A stretch of DNA of 64,000 nt from Actinoallomurus bryophytorum (GCF_006716425.1 NZ_VFOZ01000001.1:4774001-4838000), one strand, 5' to 3'. Positions 26,742-35,691 are shown, counted from the first letter of the stretch. Numbers and translations are program-made. The notes: generated by a model from the letters alone, not told the origin.

Positions 26742-27236
26742 ATGACCGAACCGAGGACGGGCCAGGGGCTGAGCGGGTTCGGACGGTCGTCCTCGCCGGC
26801 ACGGCGGCCGGAGTCCGCGAACCTGGCCGACATCCTCGAGCGGGTGCTCGACAAGGGGATCGTCATCGCCGGCGACATCCAGGTGAACCTCCTCGACATC
26901 GAGCTGCTGACCATCAAGCTGCGGCTGGTGATCGCGTCCGTCGACCGTGCCAAGGAGATGGGGATCGACTGGTGGGAGCACGATCCGACGCTCTCCTCCG
27001 GTTCCTACGGGCACAACGAGATGGTCGAGGAGAACCGCCGGCTGCGTGACCGGATCGCCGCCCTGGAGGCCGGCGACGAGTACGACGAGAACTACGACGA
27101 AGACGAAGAGACGCGGCCCCCGGTCGACCGCCGCGATCGGCCGGCCGTCGAACGCCGCGAGCGACGGGCCGTCTACCGCGACGAGGACTGGCGTGGACCG
27201 AGGCGCCGCCCGCTGGAGGAGGACGAGCGTGGCTGA
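26742..27236 (+). CDS. gvpJ: gas vesicle GvpA paralogue GvpJ
   Basis: 164 residues. GvpA-like core at about 25-75 (NLADILERVLDKGIVIAGDIQVNLLDIELLTIKLRLVIASVDRAKEMGIDWW) with the GvpJ-type AKEMGIDWWEHDP continuation. A short coiled-coil-like segment (VEENRRLRDRIAALEAG) and an acidic then Arg-rich tail follow. GvpJ-type paralogues are thought to act at vesicle tips or nucleation. ATG preceded by AAGGAGG; overlaps gvpL by 8 bases. Confidence 0.88.
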   Translation: MTEPRTGQGLSGFGRSSSPARRPESANLADILERVLDKGIVIAGDIQVNLLDIELLTIKLRLVIASVDRAKEMGIDWWEHDPTLSSGSYGHNEMVEENRRLRDRIAALEAGDEYDENYDEDEETRPPVDRRDRPAVERRERRAVYRDEDWRGPRRRPLEEDERG

Positions 27237-28017
27237 GACCGGGATCTACGTCTACGGCGTGAGCCGCGGCCTGTCCGGCGCGACGATGGCGCGGGTCACC
27301 GGCGTGAGCGGGGCGTCCGTACAGGTCATCGAGGACGAGGGACTGGCCGCGGTGACGAGTTCGGTGAGCCTGGCGGAGTTCGGCGAGGAGGCCCTGCGGC
27401 ACAACCTGGAGGACCTCGGCTGGCTGGAGTCGACGGCCCGCGCCCACCATGCCGTCGTCGACGCCGCCGCCGAGCACGCGGTCACGGTCCCGCTCGGCCT
27501 GGCCACGGTCTACCGGACCGAGGAGCGGGCGCGTTCGGCACTGCGCGAGAGACGTGCGGAGTTCACCCAGGCGCTGGAGCGGATCACCGGGCGTACGGAG
27601 TGGGGCGTGAAGGCGTACGCGGACCTCGGCCTGGCCGCGTCCGCCGCCGAGGCCGAAGAGGAGGAGGTCGCCGGCGCCGGACCCGGCGCCTCGTACCTGC
27701 GGCGGCGCAGCGCGCAGCGGCACACGGAGGAGGAGGCGCGCCAGGAGATCCTCCTGCTGGCGGAGCGGATCGACGACGAGCTCTGCGCGCTCGCCGCCGA
27801 CCGGCGCCTGCACCGGCCCCAGGACCCGCAGCTGAGCGGTGAGCGGGGATGGATGGTCCTCAACGCCGCCTATCTCGTCGACAACGAGCGCGCGGAGGCC
27901 TTCCGCGCGGCCGTGACGAGCCTGGCCGGGGAGCGACCCGAGATCCGGTTGCAGCTCACGGGTCCGTGGGCGCCCTACTCATTCGCGACTGAGGAGGAAG
28001 CGTGGACAGAGTCCTGA
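27229..28017 (+). CDS. gvpL: gas vesicle protein GvpL (second GvpL/F protein)
   Basis: 262 residues of the GvpL/F family: ETGIYVYGVSRGL, ARAHHAVVDAAAEHAVTVPLGLATVY, and C-terminal LQLTGPWAPYSF. It carries a charged insert (SAAEAEEEEVAG) absent from the gvpF copy. GTG start overlapping gvpJ by 8 bases; its 3' end overlaps gvpS by 16 bases. Confidence 0.9.
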   Translation: MAETGIYVYGVSRGLSGATMARVTGVSGASVQVIEDEGLAAVTSSVSLAEFGEEALRHNLEDLGWLESTARAHHAVVDAAAEHAVTVPLGLATVYRTEERARSALRERRAEFTQALERITGRTEWGVKAYADLGLAASAAEAEEEEVAGAGPGASYLRRRSAQRHTEEEARQEILLLAERIDDELCALAADRRLHRPQDPQLSGERGWMVLNAAYLVDNERAEAFRAAVTSLAGERPEIRLQLTGPWAPYSFATEEEAWTES

Positions 28018-28295
28018 GCGACCTTCCGGCGCCACGCGGGCCCGTGCCCGCCAGAGGCCAGCGAATCGCCCTGGTGGACCTGCTGGACCGGCTGCTCGCC
28101 GGTGGCGTCGTGATCACCGGTGACGTCACCATCTCGATCGCGGACGTCGACCTCGTACGGATCTCCCTGCGCGCGGTCATCGCCTCGATCCGCCCGGAGA
28201 TGAGCCGCATGGTCGAGGGCGAGCTGATCCGGGGCGAGACCGTGGAGGACGAGCCTCTTCAGGGCGTGGTGACCTGGGAGGACCCGAGGCCGTGA
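28002..28295 (+). CDS. gvpS: gas vesicle GvpA paralogue GvpS
   Basis: 97 residues. GvpA-fold core (ALVDLLDRLLAGGVVITGDVTISIADVDLVRISLRAVIASI) with a short acidic tail and without the long Arg-rich extension of GvpA and GvpJ. GTG start inside the gvpL 3' end. Its position between gvpL and gvpK matches GvpS of streptomycete clusters. Probably a minor shell or nucleation component. Confidence 0.88.
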   Translation: MDRVLSDLPAPRGPVPARGQRIALVDLLDRLLAGGVVITGDVTISIADVDLVRISLRAVIASIRPEMSRMVEGELIRGETVEDEPLQGVVTWEDPRP

Positions 28296-28636
28296 GCGGC
28301 CGGGGCCCGCGACGTGGTGCCACTGAGGCGTACGGCGGGGAGGAACGGCGAGCTCACCGGCTTCCGCACCGGCTGGAGACCGATGCCGAAGAGGTACAGC
28401 GCGACCTCGTGCGCCTCGTGCTCACCGTGGTCGAGCTGGTGCGTCAGCTGATGGAGCGGCAGGCGTTGCGCCGGGTCGACTCCGGAGACCTGCCCGAGGC
28501 CAAGGTCGAGGAGCTGGGGCTCGCGCTCATGCGCCTGGAGGAGGCGATGAAGGAGCTGCAGGACCGGTTCGACATCGACGCACGCGACCTGAACCTCGAT
28601 CTCGGACCACTCGGTCCCCTCCTGCCACCGGAGTAG
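28292..28636 (+). CDS. gvpK: gas vesicle protein GvpK
   Basis: 114 residues. GvpK signature: LETDAEEVQRDLVRLVLTVVELVRQLMERQALRRVDSG, then LGLALMRLEEAMKELQDRF and the terminal LNLDLGPLGPLL. Helical accessory protein required for vesicle formation in other systems. GTG start overlapping the gvpS stop. Last gene of the cluster; no GvpN-type AAA ATPase is present, as in streptomycete gvp clusters. Confidence 0.92.
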   Translation: MSGRGPRRGATEAYGGEERRAHRLPHRLETDAEEVQRDLVRLVLTVVELVRQLMERQALRRVDSGDLPEAKVEELGLALMRLEEAMKELQDRFDIDARDLNLDLGPLGPLLPPE

Positions 28637-28717
28637 ACCCAACTCGCGAAAAGTTCACTTTTGAGGCTGTATGCGCGGGTAGGTCGATAAGTGCCGACTC
28701 TTGATGGAGGAGAGACT

Positions 28718-30229
28718 GTGGCACGCCACATCGAGCTGGAACGCAAGTACGACGCCGAAGCCGATCTCGCCCTACCCGACATGCGGCAGGTCGCCGGATG
28801 CGCGGAGGTGGGCCCGCCGCGGACGCACACACTCCGGGCCTCCTACTTCGACACCGAGGACCTGCGGCTGGCCGCACGCGGAATTACGCTGCGCCGCCGC
28901 CAGGGCGGCACGGATGAGGGATGGCACCTCAAGCTGCCGATCGCCAAGAACACCCGGCAGGAGATCCGGGCGCCGCTCGACGCGGGCGTCCGTGACGTCC
29001 CTGCCGAGCTGACCGACCTCGTCGCCGCCCACGTACGTGGCCGCCCGCTGGTACGGGTCGCGGAGCTGGAGACGCGCCGTACCGAGCGCGGGCTGCTGGC
29101 CGAGGACGGGACGGTCCTCGCGGAGCTGGCGGACGACACCGTGAGCGCGCGGCGGCTCAGCCAGGACGGCCATGAGGTCGGCCTGCTGGGCTGGCGGGAG
29201 ATCGAGGTCGAGGCCGTCCACGGCTCCGGGGAGCTGCTGGAGAGCATCGGCGACCACCTGCGCGACTCCGGTGCGCGTGAGTCGAAGGTCGCGTCGAAGC
29301 TGGCGCGGGCGCTGGACGACGACGTCGTTCCGCTCGTACGGTCCACCGCGACCCGCACGGCGGGCGACGTCCTCGTGACGTACCTGGGCGAGCAGGTCGA
29401 GCAGTTGCTCACGTACGACCCGGGGGTCCGGCTGGCCGAGAGCGACGACGACTCGGTGCACAAGATGCGGGTCTCCATACGCCGGATCCGCAGCATCCTG
29501 CGCACGCACCGGCGCCTGGTCGAGCAGGCGCGGATCCCGACTCTGGACGCCGAGCTCAAGTGGCTCGCCGATGAGCTCGGCGAGGTCCGTGACCTCGAGG
29601 TGCAGGGCGCGCGGTTCGACCGCCGGCTCGCGGACCTGCCCGGCGCGCACCAGAGCCCGGCCTGGCTCCTCGCCATGGCGGACGAGGAGCACCGCGCACG
29701 CGACCGGGTCAGGCAGACCCTGCTGTCGCAGCGGTACTACGACCTGCTCGACGCCCTGGACGCCTTCCTCGCGGCACCGCCGCTGAACGCCCGCGCCGGC
29801 CGCTCGGCGAAGAAGGAGACGCCGAAGCTCGTGGCGAGGACGTGGCGCAAGATGATGAAGCGCTACAAGCGAGCCGAGGGCCTGTCCGCCGGCCAGGAAC
29901 GCGACGTCGCGCTGCACGGCACGCGCAAGGCGGCCAAACGCGCCCGGTACATCGCCGAGGCGGCCTCTTCGCTGGGCTCGCCGGCCGCGAAGCTGGCGCG
30001 GCGGGCCGAACGCCTCCAGGACGTCCTCGGCGCACACCACGACAGCGTCGTCGCCGCCGAACGGCTGGCCGCCACCACCGACCGCCCGGACACCCCCGCG
30101 GCGGACACCTTCATCGCCGGCCGCCTCACCGAGGTGGAACACCGCGAGGGAGCACGCGTACTGGAGCGGCTGCCCGCCGCGGCGAAGAAGGCCGGCCGGC
30201 GCAAGCCGCTGCGCAAGCTCGGATCGTAG
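28718..30229 (+). CDS. CYTH-CHAD domain protein (polyphosphate/triphosphate associated)
   Basis: 503 residues. N-terminal CYTH domain (about 1-200) with the ExExK signature IELERKYD and GITLRRR; such domains hydrolyse or bind triphosphates, including inorganic tripolyphosphate. The C-terminal CHAD domain (about 215-490) has the His/Arg-rich helices HKMRVSIRRIRSILRTHR and LHGTRKAAKRARYIAEAA that bind polyphosphate. Start GTG at 28718, with GGAGG 7 bases upstream. It is separate from gvpK by 81 bases with an AT-rich gap, so it probably has its own promoter. A polyphosphate-granule role is inferred from the domains. Confidence 0.9.
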   Translation: MARHIELERKYDAEADLALPDMRQVAGCAEVGPPRTHTLRASYFDTEDLRLAARGITLRRRQGGTDEGWHLKLPIAKNTRQEIRAPLDAGVRDVPAELTDLVAAHVRGRPLVRVAELETRRTERGLLAEDGTVLAELADDTVSARRLSQDGHEVGLLGWREIEVEAVHGSGELLESIGDHLRDSGARESKVASKLARALDDDVVPLVRSTATRTAGDVLVTYLGEQVEQLLTYDPGVRLAESDDDSVHKMRVSIRRIRSILRTHRRLVEQARIPTLDAELKWLADELGEVRDLEVQGARFDRRLADLPGAHQSPAWLLAMADEEHRARDRVRQTLLSQRYYDLLDALDAFLAAPPLNARAGRSAKKETPKLVARTWRKMMKRYKRAEGLSAGQERDVALHGTRKAAKRARYIAEAASSLGSPAAKLARRAERLQDVLGAHHDSVVAAERLAATTDRPDTPAADTFIAGRLTEVEHREGARVLERLPAAAKKAGRRKPLRKLGS

Positions 30230-30234
30230 GCGAG

Positions 30235-30717
30235 GTGACGGACACCGAGGGCCGGCGCGACGAGACCGGCCTGGAGCGCTGGGACCGTAACTTCATCGAA
30301 CTGCTCCAGGAGCTGCGCGTCGCCCAGACCGGCGTGCAGATCCTGTTCGCCTTCCTGCTGACCCTGCCGTTCACCAACCGCTTCGGGGAGGTCGGTGACC
30401 TGGACAAGGTCGTCTACGTGATCACGCTCGTGGCCGCCGCGACGGCGACCGCCCTGCTGATCGCGCCGGTGAGCGACCATCGGCAGGTGTTCCGGCAGGG
30501 ACGCAAACCCCAGCTGGTACGCACCGCCTCCACGCTCGCCCAAGCCGGGCTGGGAGCGCTGCTGGTCGCCATCATCGGCGCGATGTTCCTGGTCCTGGAC
30601 GTCGTGGCGGGCCTGGGGTGGGCGGCGGGCATCGCCGTCGTGATCACGTTGCTGTACCTGATGCTGTGGTACATGCTGCCGAAACTGATCAGAGCCAGAA
30701 GCACACCGGAGAACTGA
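30235..30717 (+). CDS. DUF6328-family membrane protein
   Basis: 160 residues. A soluble N terminus (ERWDRNFIELLQELRVAQTGVQILFAFLLTLPF, characteristic of the family) leads into four hydrophobic segments at about 35-52, 62-82, 106-126 and 128-148, so it is an integral membrane protein of unknown function. GTG start 5 bases after the CHAD stop, probably co-transcribed with it. Confidence 0.8.
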   Translation: MTDTEGRRDETGLERWDRNFIELLQELRVAQTGVQILFAFLLTLPFTNRFGEVGDLDKVVYVITLVAAATATALLIAPVSDHRQVFRQGRKPQLVRTASTLAQAGLGALLVAIIGAMFLVLDVVAGLGWAAGIAVVITLLYLMLWYMLPKLIRARSTPEN

Positions 30718-30902
30718 GTGCCCTCAGCCCCGCCGGGCTCCGCGTCCCGCCTCGGCCGCTTACGACCTCCAGCACTTCGCCCGCCGACCTCTGGCCGTCC
30801 CCGCAGGTCCGGCGGGCATCGCGGCTCGGGTCGCCCTAGATCACCTATTCGGGCATGAACCCCCGTATAGCGGGGCATATGCGGACAGGAGGTGACTGAC
30901 AA

Positions 30903-31073
30903 ATGGTTCCATTGCTGCTCGTCCTGCTCCTGGTGCTGATCCTGTTCGGCGCGGGCTTCGCCCTCAAGCTGCTCTGGTGGATCGCCATCATCATCCTCAT
31001 CCTGTGGCTCCTGGGCTTCGTCTTCCGAGGCGCGGGCGCAGGTGGCCGACGCGGTCGCTGGTATCGCTGGTGA
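30903..31073 (+). CDS. small hydrophobic membrane protein
   Basis: 56 residues: MVPLLLVLLLVLILFGAGFA, then a second hydrophobic segment with LLWWIAIIILILWLLGFVF, ending in a Gly/Arg-rich, Trp-containing tail (RRGRWYRW). Close relatives are widespread as uncharacterised small hydrophobic proteins in actinobacteria. AGGAGGTG ribosome site 8 bases before the ATG. It reads convergently toward the small HTH-like gene. Confidence 0.78.
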   Translation: MVPLLLVLLLVLILFGAGFALKLLWWIAIIILILWLLGFVFRGAGAGGRRGRWYRW

Positions 31074-31197
31074 CCTGACCATCTCCCCGGTGACCCGCCG
31101 CGCGTACACGGCGGGTCCACCGGGCGCCAGGCACACCGGCGGCACCGCCAGGACGGTCAGGTCCGCGGACTTCGAGCAGGTCGAGGATGCCCGCCGA

Positions 31198-31470
31198 TCA
31201 CTGCGCGCCGCGTACGTCCCAGTGGTTCGGGCCGACGGTCGCGCCGCCGTCGCCGGCGACGATCATTTCGAGTTCGGCGAGACGGTCGACCGCGGCCCGT
31301 ACGATCCGCTCATCGAGGCCGGTGGTGGCGATCAGGTCCTCGGTCCGCATGGGGCGCCGCATGGTCGCGATCGCCTCGTACACGATCAGCTCTTCGCTGC
31401 CCAGGACCTGGGGTTCCCGCCTCACCGAGGCGGGGTCGCCGTCCGGGCGGTTCGGTGTCCGGTCGCTCAT
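31198..31470 (-). CDS. small winged-helix-like protein
   Basis: 90 residues. The segment ELIVYEAIATMRRPMRTEDLIATTGLDERIVRAAVDRLAELEMIV fits a helix-turn-helix followed by a wing, so a DNA-binding role is likely. Downstream it ends in NHWDVRGAQ. Not assigned to a named family. ATG with GGAGG upstream; same strand as the GNAT gene, 86 bases downstream of its stop. Confidence 0.65.
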   Translation of the reverse strand: MSDRTPNRPDGDPASVRREPQVLGSEELIVYEAIATMRRPMRTEDLIATTGLDERIVRAAVDRLAELEMIVAGDGGATVGPNHWDVRGAQ

Positions 31471-31556
31471 GGGGAGCCTCCTCTCGTCATGCCGGTCGGC
31501 TTGACGAGCTTGCGAAATGCCCGGTCGTCCCGGCGGTCAAACCTGGGGCCGTACGG

Positions 31557-32096
31557 TCACGGCCGCAGCGCCTCCCAGTCGGCGCGGCGCAGCTCGCACA
31601 CGCGTACCGGCTCGCCGGCCGTGCCGACGGTGTCGCCGTACGCGCGCATGCCGATCTTGACCATGATGCGGCCGGAGGCCTCGTTGCCGGGCTGGTACCG
31701 GGCGGCGAGCCGCTGTGCGCCGAGCTCGCCGAAGGCGTCGTCGCGCAGCGCGAGGGCGGTCTCGGTCGCCAGGCCGCGGCCCCATGCCTCCGGCGCGACC
31801 CACCAGCCGATCTCGATCGCGTCCTCCTCGATGCCGGGCACCTTGGTGCCGAGCCGGTTGAGGGCCGCGACGCCGGCGAAGTCTCCGCGGTCGAAGATCC
31901 CGCGCCAGCCGAAGCCGTACTGCTCCCAGTGCCGCAGGCACGCTTGATGCCGTTCGGCGGTGCGCTCACGGCTCCAGGGCCGCCCGTCCCCGATGAACCG
32001 CATCATCCGTTCGTCGGAGGAGAGCCGGAACAGGTCGTCCTCGAAGCCTTCTTCCCAGGACCTCAGCTCGAGCCGTGCCGTCGACAAGGTGCGCAT
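31557..32096 (-). CDS. GNAT-family N-acetyltransferase (RimJ/RimL type)
   Basis: 179 residues, Acetyltransf_3 subgroup. TARLELRSW at the N terminus, IGWWVAPEAWGRGLATETALAL as motif A for acetyl-CoA (GRGLAT), and RYQPGNEASGRIMVKIGM as motif B. Substrate may be a protein N terminus or an aminoglycoside-like amine. Start ATG at 32096 matches family N termini; the long upstream in-frame extension is discarded. Confidence 0.87.
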   Translation of the reverse strand: MRTLSTARLELRSWEEGFEDDLFRLSSDERMMRFIGDGRPWSRERTAERHQACLRHWEQYGFGWRGIFDRGDFAGVAALNRLGTKVPGIEEDAIEIGWWVAPEAWGRGLATETALALRDDAFGELGAQRLAARYQPGNEASGRIMVKIGMRAYGDTVGTAGEPVRVCELRRADWEALRP

Positions 32097-32353
32097 CGGT
32101 CCAGGGTAGAAGCCCCTGGCCGTACCCATGCCGCACCGCCCGGCCGGCGGCAGGCCTGCCGGAGGTGCCGGCGCGGGCCGGTCCGCTCCCGCCGCACCGC
32201 CCTGCCCGGGGGTTCCGTCCACGGCCGGGCGGTGCAGGTGCGCATGCTCGGACGCAGGCGGGTAGGACTGAATTGAGGGAAATCCCAGGACACGTGCGGT
32301 ATGCGCTGGGCCGCCGAGGCCGGCCCTGAAGATCGGAAGAGGAGTGTCGAAGC

Positions 32354-33826
32354 TTGTCCGACGGAACACTCACGAGGCCGGGGGGCGGGACCGAGCGGCG
32401 CTGGCCGGCGTTGGCGGTCTGCCTAGTCGCGGCGTTCATGACCCTGCTGGACGTCAGCATCGTCAACGTCGCGCTGCCGTCCATCAAGTCCGGTCTCGGA
32501 GCGTCGTCGGACGGCCTGCAGTGGATCCTCAGCGGGTACGCGGTGGCGTTCGGGCTCGCGCTGGTGCCCGCCGGGCGCCTCGGTGACGCGCGCAGCCGGC
32601 GGGCCGTGTTCATGTTCGGGCTGGCGCTGTTCACCCTGTCCAGCGCCGCCGCGGGGATCGCGCAGGGCATCCTCTGGCTGGTCGTCGCGCGGCTCGTGCA
32701 GGGGGTGGCAGGCGGCATCCTCAACCCGCAGATCGCCGGGCTGATCCAGATCCTTTTCCGCGGCCGGGAGCGTGGCCGCGCGTTCGGTGTCCTCGGGGCC
32801 ACGATCGGAATCGCGACCGCGGCGGGGCCGCTCGCCGGCGGGGCACTGATCTCGCTCGCCGGTACGCAGGAAGGCTGGCGCTGGGTGTTCTACGTCAACG
32901 TGCCGGTCGGCCTGCTCGCACTGCCGCTGGCCTGGCGCCTGCTGCCCACGCCTGGGCCGGGCCGCCGCCACGAGAGCCTGGACCCGATCGGGATCCTCCT
33001 GCTCGGCGTCGGCGTGGTCGGCCTGCTGCTCCCGTTCGTGCAGGACCAGCAGTGGCGCGGAAACGGGAAGTGGCTGCTCGTCCCCGCCTCCCTCGTCGTG
33101 CTCGCGGGGTTCTTCGGCTGGGAGCGCCGGCACCACCAGCCGCTGCTGGACCTCACGCTGTTCCGGCACCGGTCGTACGCGCTCGGCGTGACGATCGCGC
33201 TGCTCTACTTCGCCGGATTCACCTCGATCTTCTTCATCTTCACCCTCTACCTGCAGAACGGCCTGCACTACAGCGCGCTGCTCGCGGGGCTGGCGATCAC
33301 ACCGTTCGCACTCGGGTCGGCGGCCGGGTCGACGGTGGGCGGCCGGATGGTCTCCAGGTTCGGCCGGTCGCTGGTCGCGAGCGGTCTCATCCTCGTGGCC
33401 GTCGGCCTGGTCGCGACGTTCCTCACCGTACGAGCGGTGCCCGGGGGGCATGCGGCACTGGCCACGGCGATTCCCCTGCTGGTGGGCGGGATCGGCAGCG
33501 GCCTGGTGATCTCCCCGAACCAGGCGCTCACTCTGTCCGAGGTGCCGCCGGAGGGTGGAGGCAGCGCCGCCGGCGTCCTGCAGACCGGGCAGCGCATCGG
33601 CACCGCGGTGGGCATCGCCGCCGTCGGCGCGGTGTTCTTCGCGGCCGTGACCGCCTCGCACGGCGACTGGGCGGTGGCGTTCCGCCACGCGCTGCTCGTC
33701 GTCACGGCGTTCGTGCTGATCGCGCTCTGCGCGGCCGCGGCGGACCTGTTCGCCGGCCACCGCCTGGTGAATCGGGTGCCGCCAAGTGCTCATCGCCGGG
33801 GCGGGCGGGGCGGAGCCGTCAGGTGA
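32354..33826 (+). CDS. MFS drug exporter, DHA2 (EmrB/QacA) family
   Basis: 490 residues with about 14 predicted membrane helices. Motifs: FMTLLDVSIVNVALPSI in TM1 (motif D1), GRLGDARSRR in loop 2-3, and WRWVFYVNVPVG in the TM5-6 region (motif C area). Proton-driven efflux of drugs or metabolites. TTG start with GGAAGAGG upstream. Its 3' end overlaps the convergent NmrA-like gene by 8 bases. No regulator is divergent here. Confidence 0.9.
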   Translation: MSDGTLTRPGGGTERRWPALAVCLVAAFMTLLDVSIVNVALPSIKSGLGASSDGLQWILSGYAVAFGLALVPAGRLGDARSRRAVFMFGLALFTLSSAAAGIAQGILWLVVARLVQGVAGGILNPQIAGLIQILFRGRERGRAFGVLGATIGIATAAGPLAGGALISLAGTQEGWRWVFYVNVPVGLLALPLAWRLLPTPGPGRRHESLDPIGILLLGVGVVGLLLPFVQDQQWRGNGKWLLVPASLVVLAGFFGWERRHHQPLLDLTLFRHRSYALGVTIALLYFAGFTSIFFIFTLYLQNGLHYSALLAGLAITPFALGSAAGSTVGGRMVSRFGRSLVASGLILVAVGLVATFLTVRAVPGGHAALATAIPLLVGGIGSGLVISPNQALTLSEVPPEGGGSAAGVLQTGQRIGTAVGIAAVGAVFFAAVTASHGDWAVAFRHALLVVTAFVLIALCAAAADLFAGHRLVNRVPPSAHRRGGRGGAVR

Positions 33827-34655
33827 AGTCGGCGGCGTGGTCGGTGACCCATTGGCGCAGTGATCGTGCCGGGGCTCCGGTGATGTCGTGGATGGTGGTG
33901 GTGAGGACCAGCGGTGGCCCGGCGAGCATGTCGGCATAGCCGTCGAGGAGCACGTCGACGAAAGAGTCGGGGAAGGTCTCGTCTGCCAGCAGACGCCGGC
34001 GAGCCTGTTCGCGGGTGAGCTCTTCCCAGTGCAGCGGCCGGCCCAGTACGTCGCCGATGACGCGGACCTGTTCGACCTGGGTGAGTGCCTCGGGGCCGGT
34101 CAGGGCATACGTGACACCGTGGTGTCCGGGCTCGGTGAGGGCGCGGACCGCGACAGCGGCGATGTCGGCCTCGTGGATCAGGGACATCCGAAGCGCACCA
34201 TAGGCTCCTCGGACGACGTCGCCGGCCCGGATCTGGTCGGCCCACCACAGCGTGTTCACCGCGAAGGTACTCGGCCTGATCACGGTGGACTCGGTTCCGC
34301 GGCCGTGGACGAGTTTCTCCTGCTCCGCGAAGCTGAGGTCGGGAACGCCGCCCGTGCCCAGGAACACCAGTCGGCGGGCCCGCCGGGCGATGACGTCCAC
34401 CACGGCCGCCAGGCGCTTTCCGGTGTGGAGCGGCCAGAGCAGGAAGACCGCGTCGACGCCGTCGAGGCAGGCCGCGATGGTGGAGGGTGCGGACAGATCG
34501 CCGCCGGTCACTTCGACGTCGGACGGGAAATCAGCCGTGCGTGGATTACGGGTGACGGCCCGGACGGCATAGCCGGCCTCCCGCAGCTGGGTGACGATCT
34601 GGCGACCGACGTTTCCGGTCGAGGCGATGACAAGGATGGGTCTGTTGTCTGTCAC
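33819..34655 (-). CDS. NmrA-like NAD(P)-binding protein
   Basis: 278 residues, atypical extended SDR. The N-terminal dinucleotide motif is ASTGNVGRQIV; VRAVTRNPRTADFP and VEVTGGDLSAPSTI are typical of NmrA/YcnE-type proteins. The catalytic Tyr-Lys pair is not evident, so it may be a redox sensor or a quinone reductase rather than a dehydrogenase. Divergent from the AsnC-type regulator, which probably controls it. Confidence 0.85.
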   Translation of the reverse strand: MTDNRPILVIASTGNVGRQIVTQLREAGYAVRAVTRNPRTADFPSDVEVTGGDLSAPSTIAACLDGVDAVFLLWPLHTGKRLAAVVDVIARRARRLVFLGTGGVPDLSFAEQEKLVHGRGTESTVIRPSTFAVNTLWWADQIRAGDVVRGAYGALRMSLIHEADIAAVAVRALTEPGHHGVTYALTGPEALTQVEQVRVIGDVLGRPLHWEELTREQARRRLLADETFPDSFVDVLLDGYADMLAGPPLVLTTTIHDITGAPARSLRQWVTDHAADFT

Positions 34656-34675
34656 ACGACCAGCGTCACTCCCGG

Positions 34676-34725
34676 CAGCGACCGAGGCCCAGCCAGGCAG
34701 GTAGTATCGCCGGAAACCGTCGCTG
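34676..34725. promoter_or_regulatory. candidate AsnC-type operator
   Basis: CAGCGAC (34676-34682) and GTCGCTG (34719-34725) are perfect inverted 7-mers, 43 bp start to start (about four turns), in the 85-bp gap between the NmrA-like gene and the AsnC-type regulator. Lrp/AsnC proteins bind spaced half-sites of this sort; assignment is positional. Confidence 0.4.
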
Positions 34726-34740
34726 AATGGTGATTCCAGG

Positions 34741-35691
34741 ATGGATACCGTCGATCGAGGCGTGATTCACGCGCTGCAGATCGACGGCCGTGCCTCCTTC
34801 AGGGCGATCGCCGACGTGCTCGAGGTCTCGGAGAACACCGTGGCCCGCCGCTATCGGCGGTTGCGCGGCCAGGGCGTGCTGCGGGTGGTAGGCGCGGTCG
34901 ACGGCCGTCGGCTGGGCCACGTCCAGTGGACCATCCGGCTGCGCTGCACCCCGGATGCGGCCGGAGCGGTCGCCAGGGCTCTGGCTGCCCGCGACGACAC
35001 CTCCTTCGTGTATCTGCTGTCGGGCGGCACCGAGGTGTCCTGCACTGTGCAGACCCGCAGCACCCAGGACCAGGACGCCCTGCTGCTGGACAAACTGCCC
35101 CGCACGAGCCGGGTGGTGTCGGTCGCAGCCCACCTTCTGCTGCGGGGTTTCGTGTTGCCGGGCGGCTGGCAGGGCCTGGCATGGCTGTCCCCCGAACAGG
35201 CCGGCCGACTGCGGCCCCCGCCGATCCTGACCGACGATGGCCCGGTTGAGCTTGATGACGGCGACAAGGCGCTGCTGCGGGTGCTCAGTCTGGACGGTCG
35301 CGCGCCCTATGCCGAACTCGCCTCGGCGACCGGCTGGTCAGAGACGACGGTGAAACGCCGCATGCATGCGCTGCGCCGCAGCGGAATCGTGAACTACCAG
35401 CTCGACATGGCGCCCGCGGCAGTCGGATTCGGTACCCAGGCGCGCCTGTGGATCGCCGCGCGGCCGGCCTGTGTGGTCGGGGTCGGCGAGGCGCTGACGA
35501 GGCATCCCGAGATCGCCTTCGCCGCACTCACCACCGGGCCCACCAATCTGGTGGCGGCACTGAACTGCCGCGACCCACTCGGCCTGAGCAACTACCTCAC
35601 CGAACGACTCGCCCCACTCAAGGCCATCACCGCCATGGAGACCGCCCCGATCATTCGCACCGTCAAAGGCGCCGGGCCACTGCTGCTGTGA
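34741..35691 (+). CDS. double-domain Lrp/AsnC-family regulator
   Basis: 316 residues, two AsnC units in tandem. HTH 1: ALQIDGRASFRAIADVLEVSENTVARRYRRL; ligand domain 1 to about 150; HTH 2: RVLSLDGRAPYAELASATGWSETTVKRRMHAL; ligand domain 2 to the end. Standard Lrp proteins are about 150 residues with one unit, so this is the duplicated form common in actinomycetes. ATG directly at the HTH. Divergent from the NmrA-like gene. Confidence 0.9.
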   Translation: MDTVDRGVIHALQIDGRASFRAIADVLEVSENTVARRYRRLRGQGVLRVVGAVDGRRLGHVQWTIRLRCTPDAAGAVARALAARDDTSFVYLLSGGTEVSCTVQTRSTQDQDALLLDKLPRTSRVVSVAAHLLLRGFVLPGGWQGLAWLSPEQAGRLRPPPILTDDGPVELDDGDKALLRVLSLDGRAPYAELASATGWSETTVKRRMHALRRSGIVNYQLDMAPAAVGFGTQARLWIAARPACVVGVGEALTRHPEIAFAALTTGPTNLVAALNCRDPLGLSNYLTERLAPLKAITAMETAPIIRTVKGAGPLLL

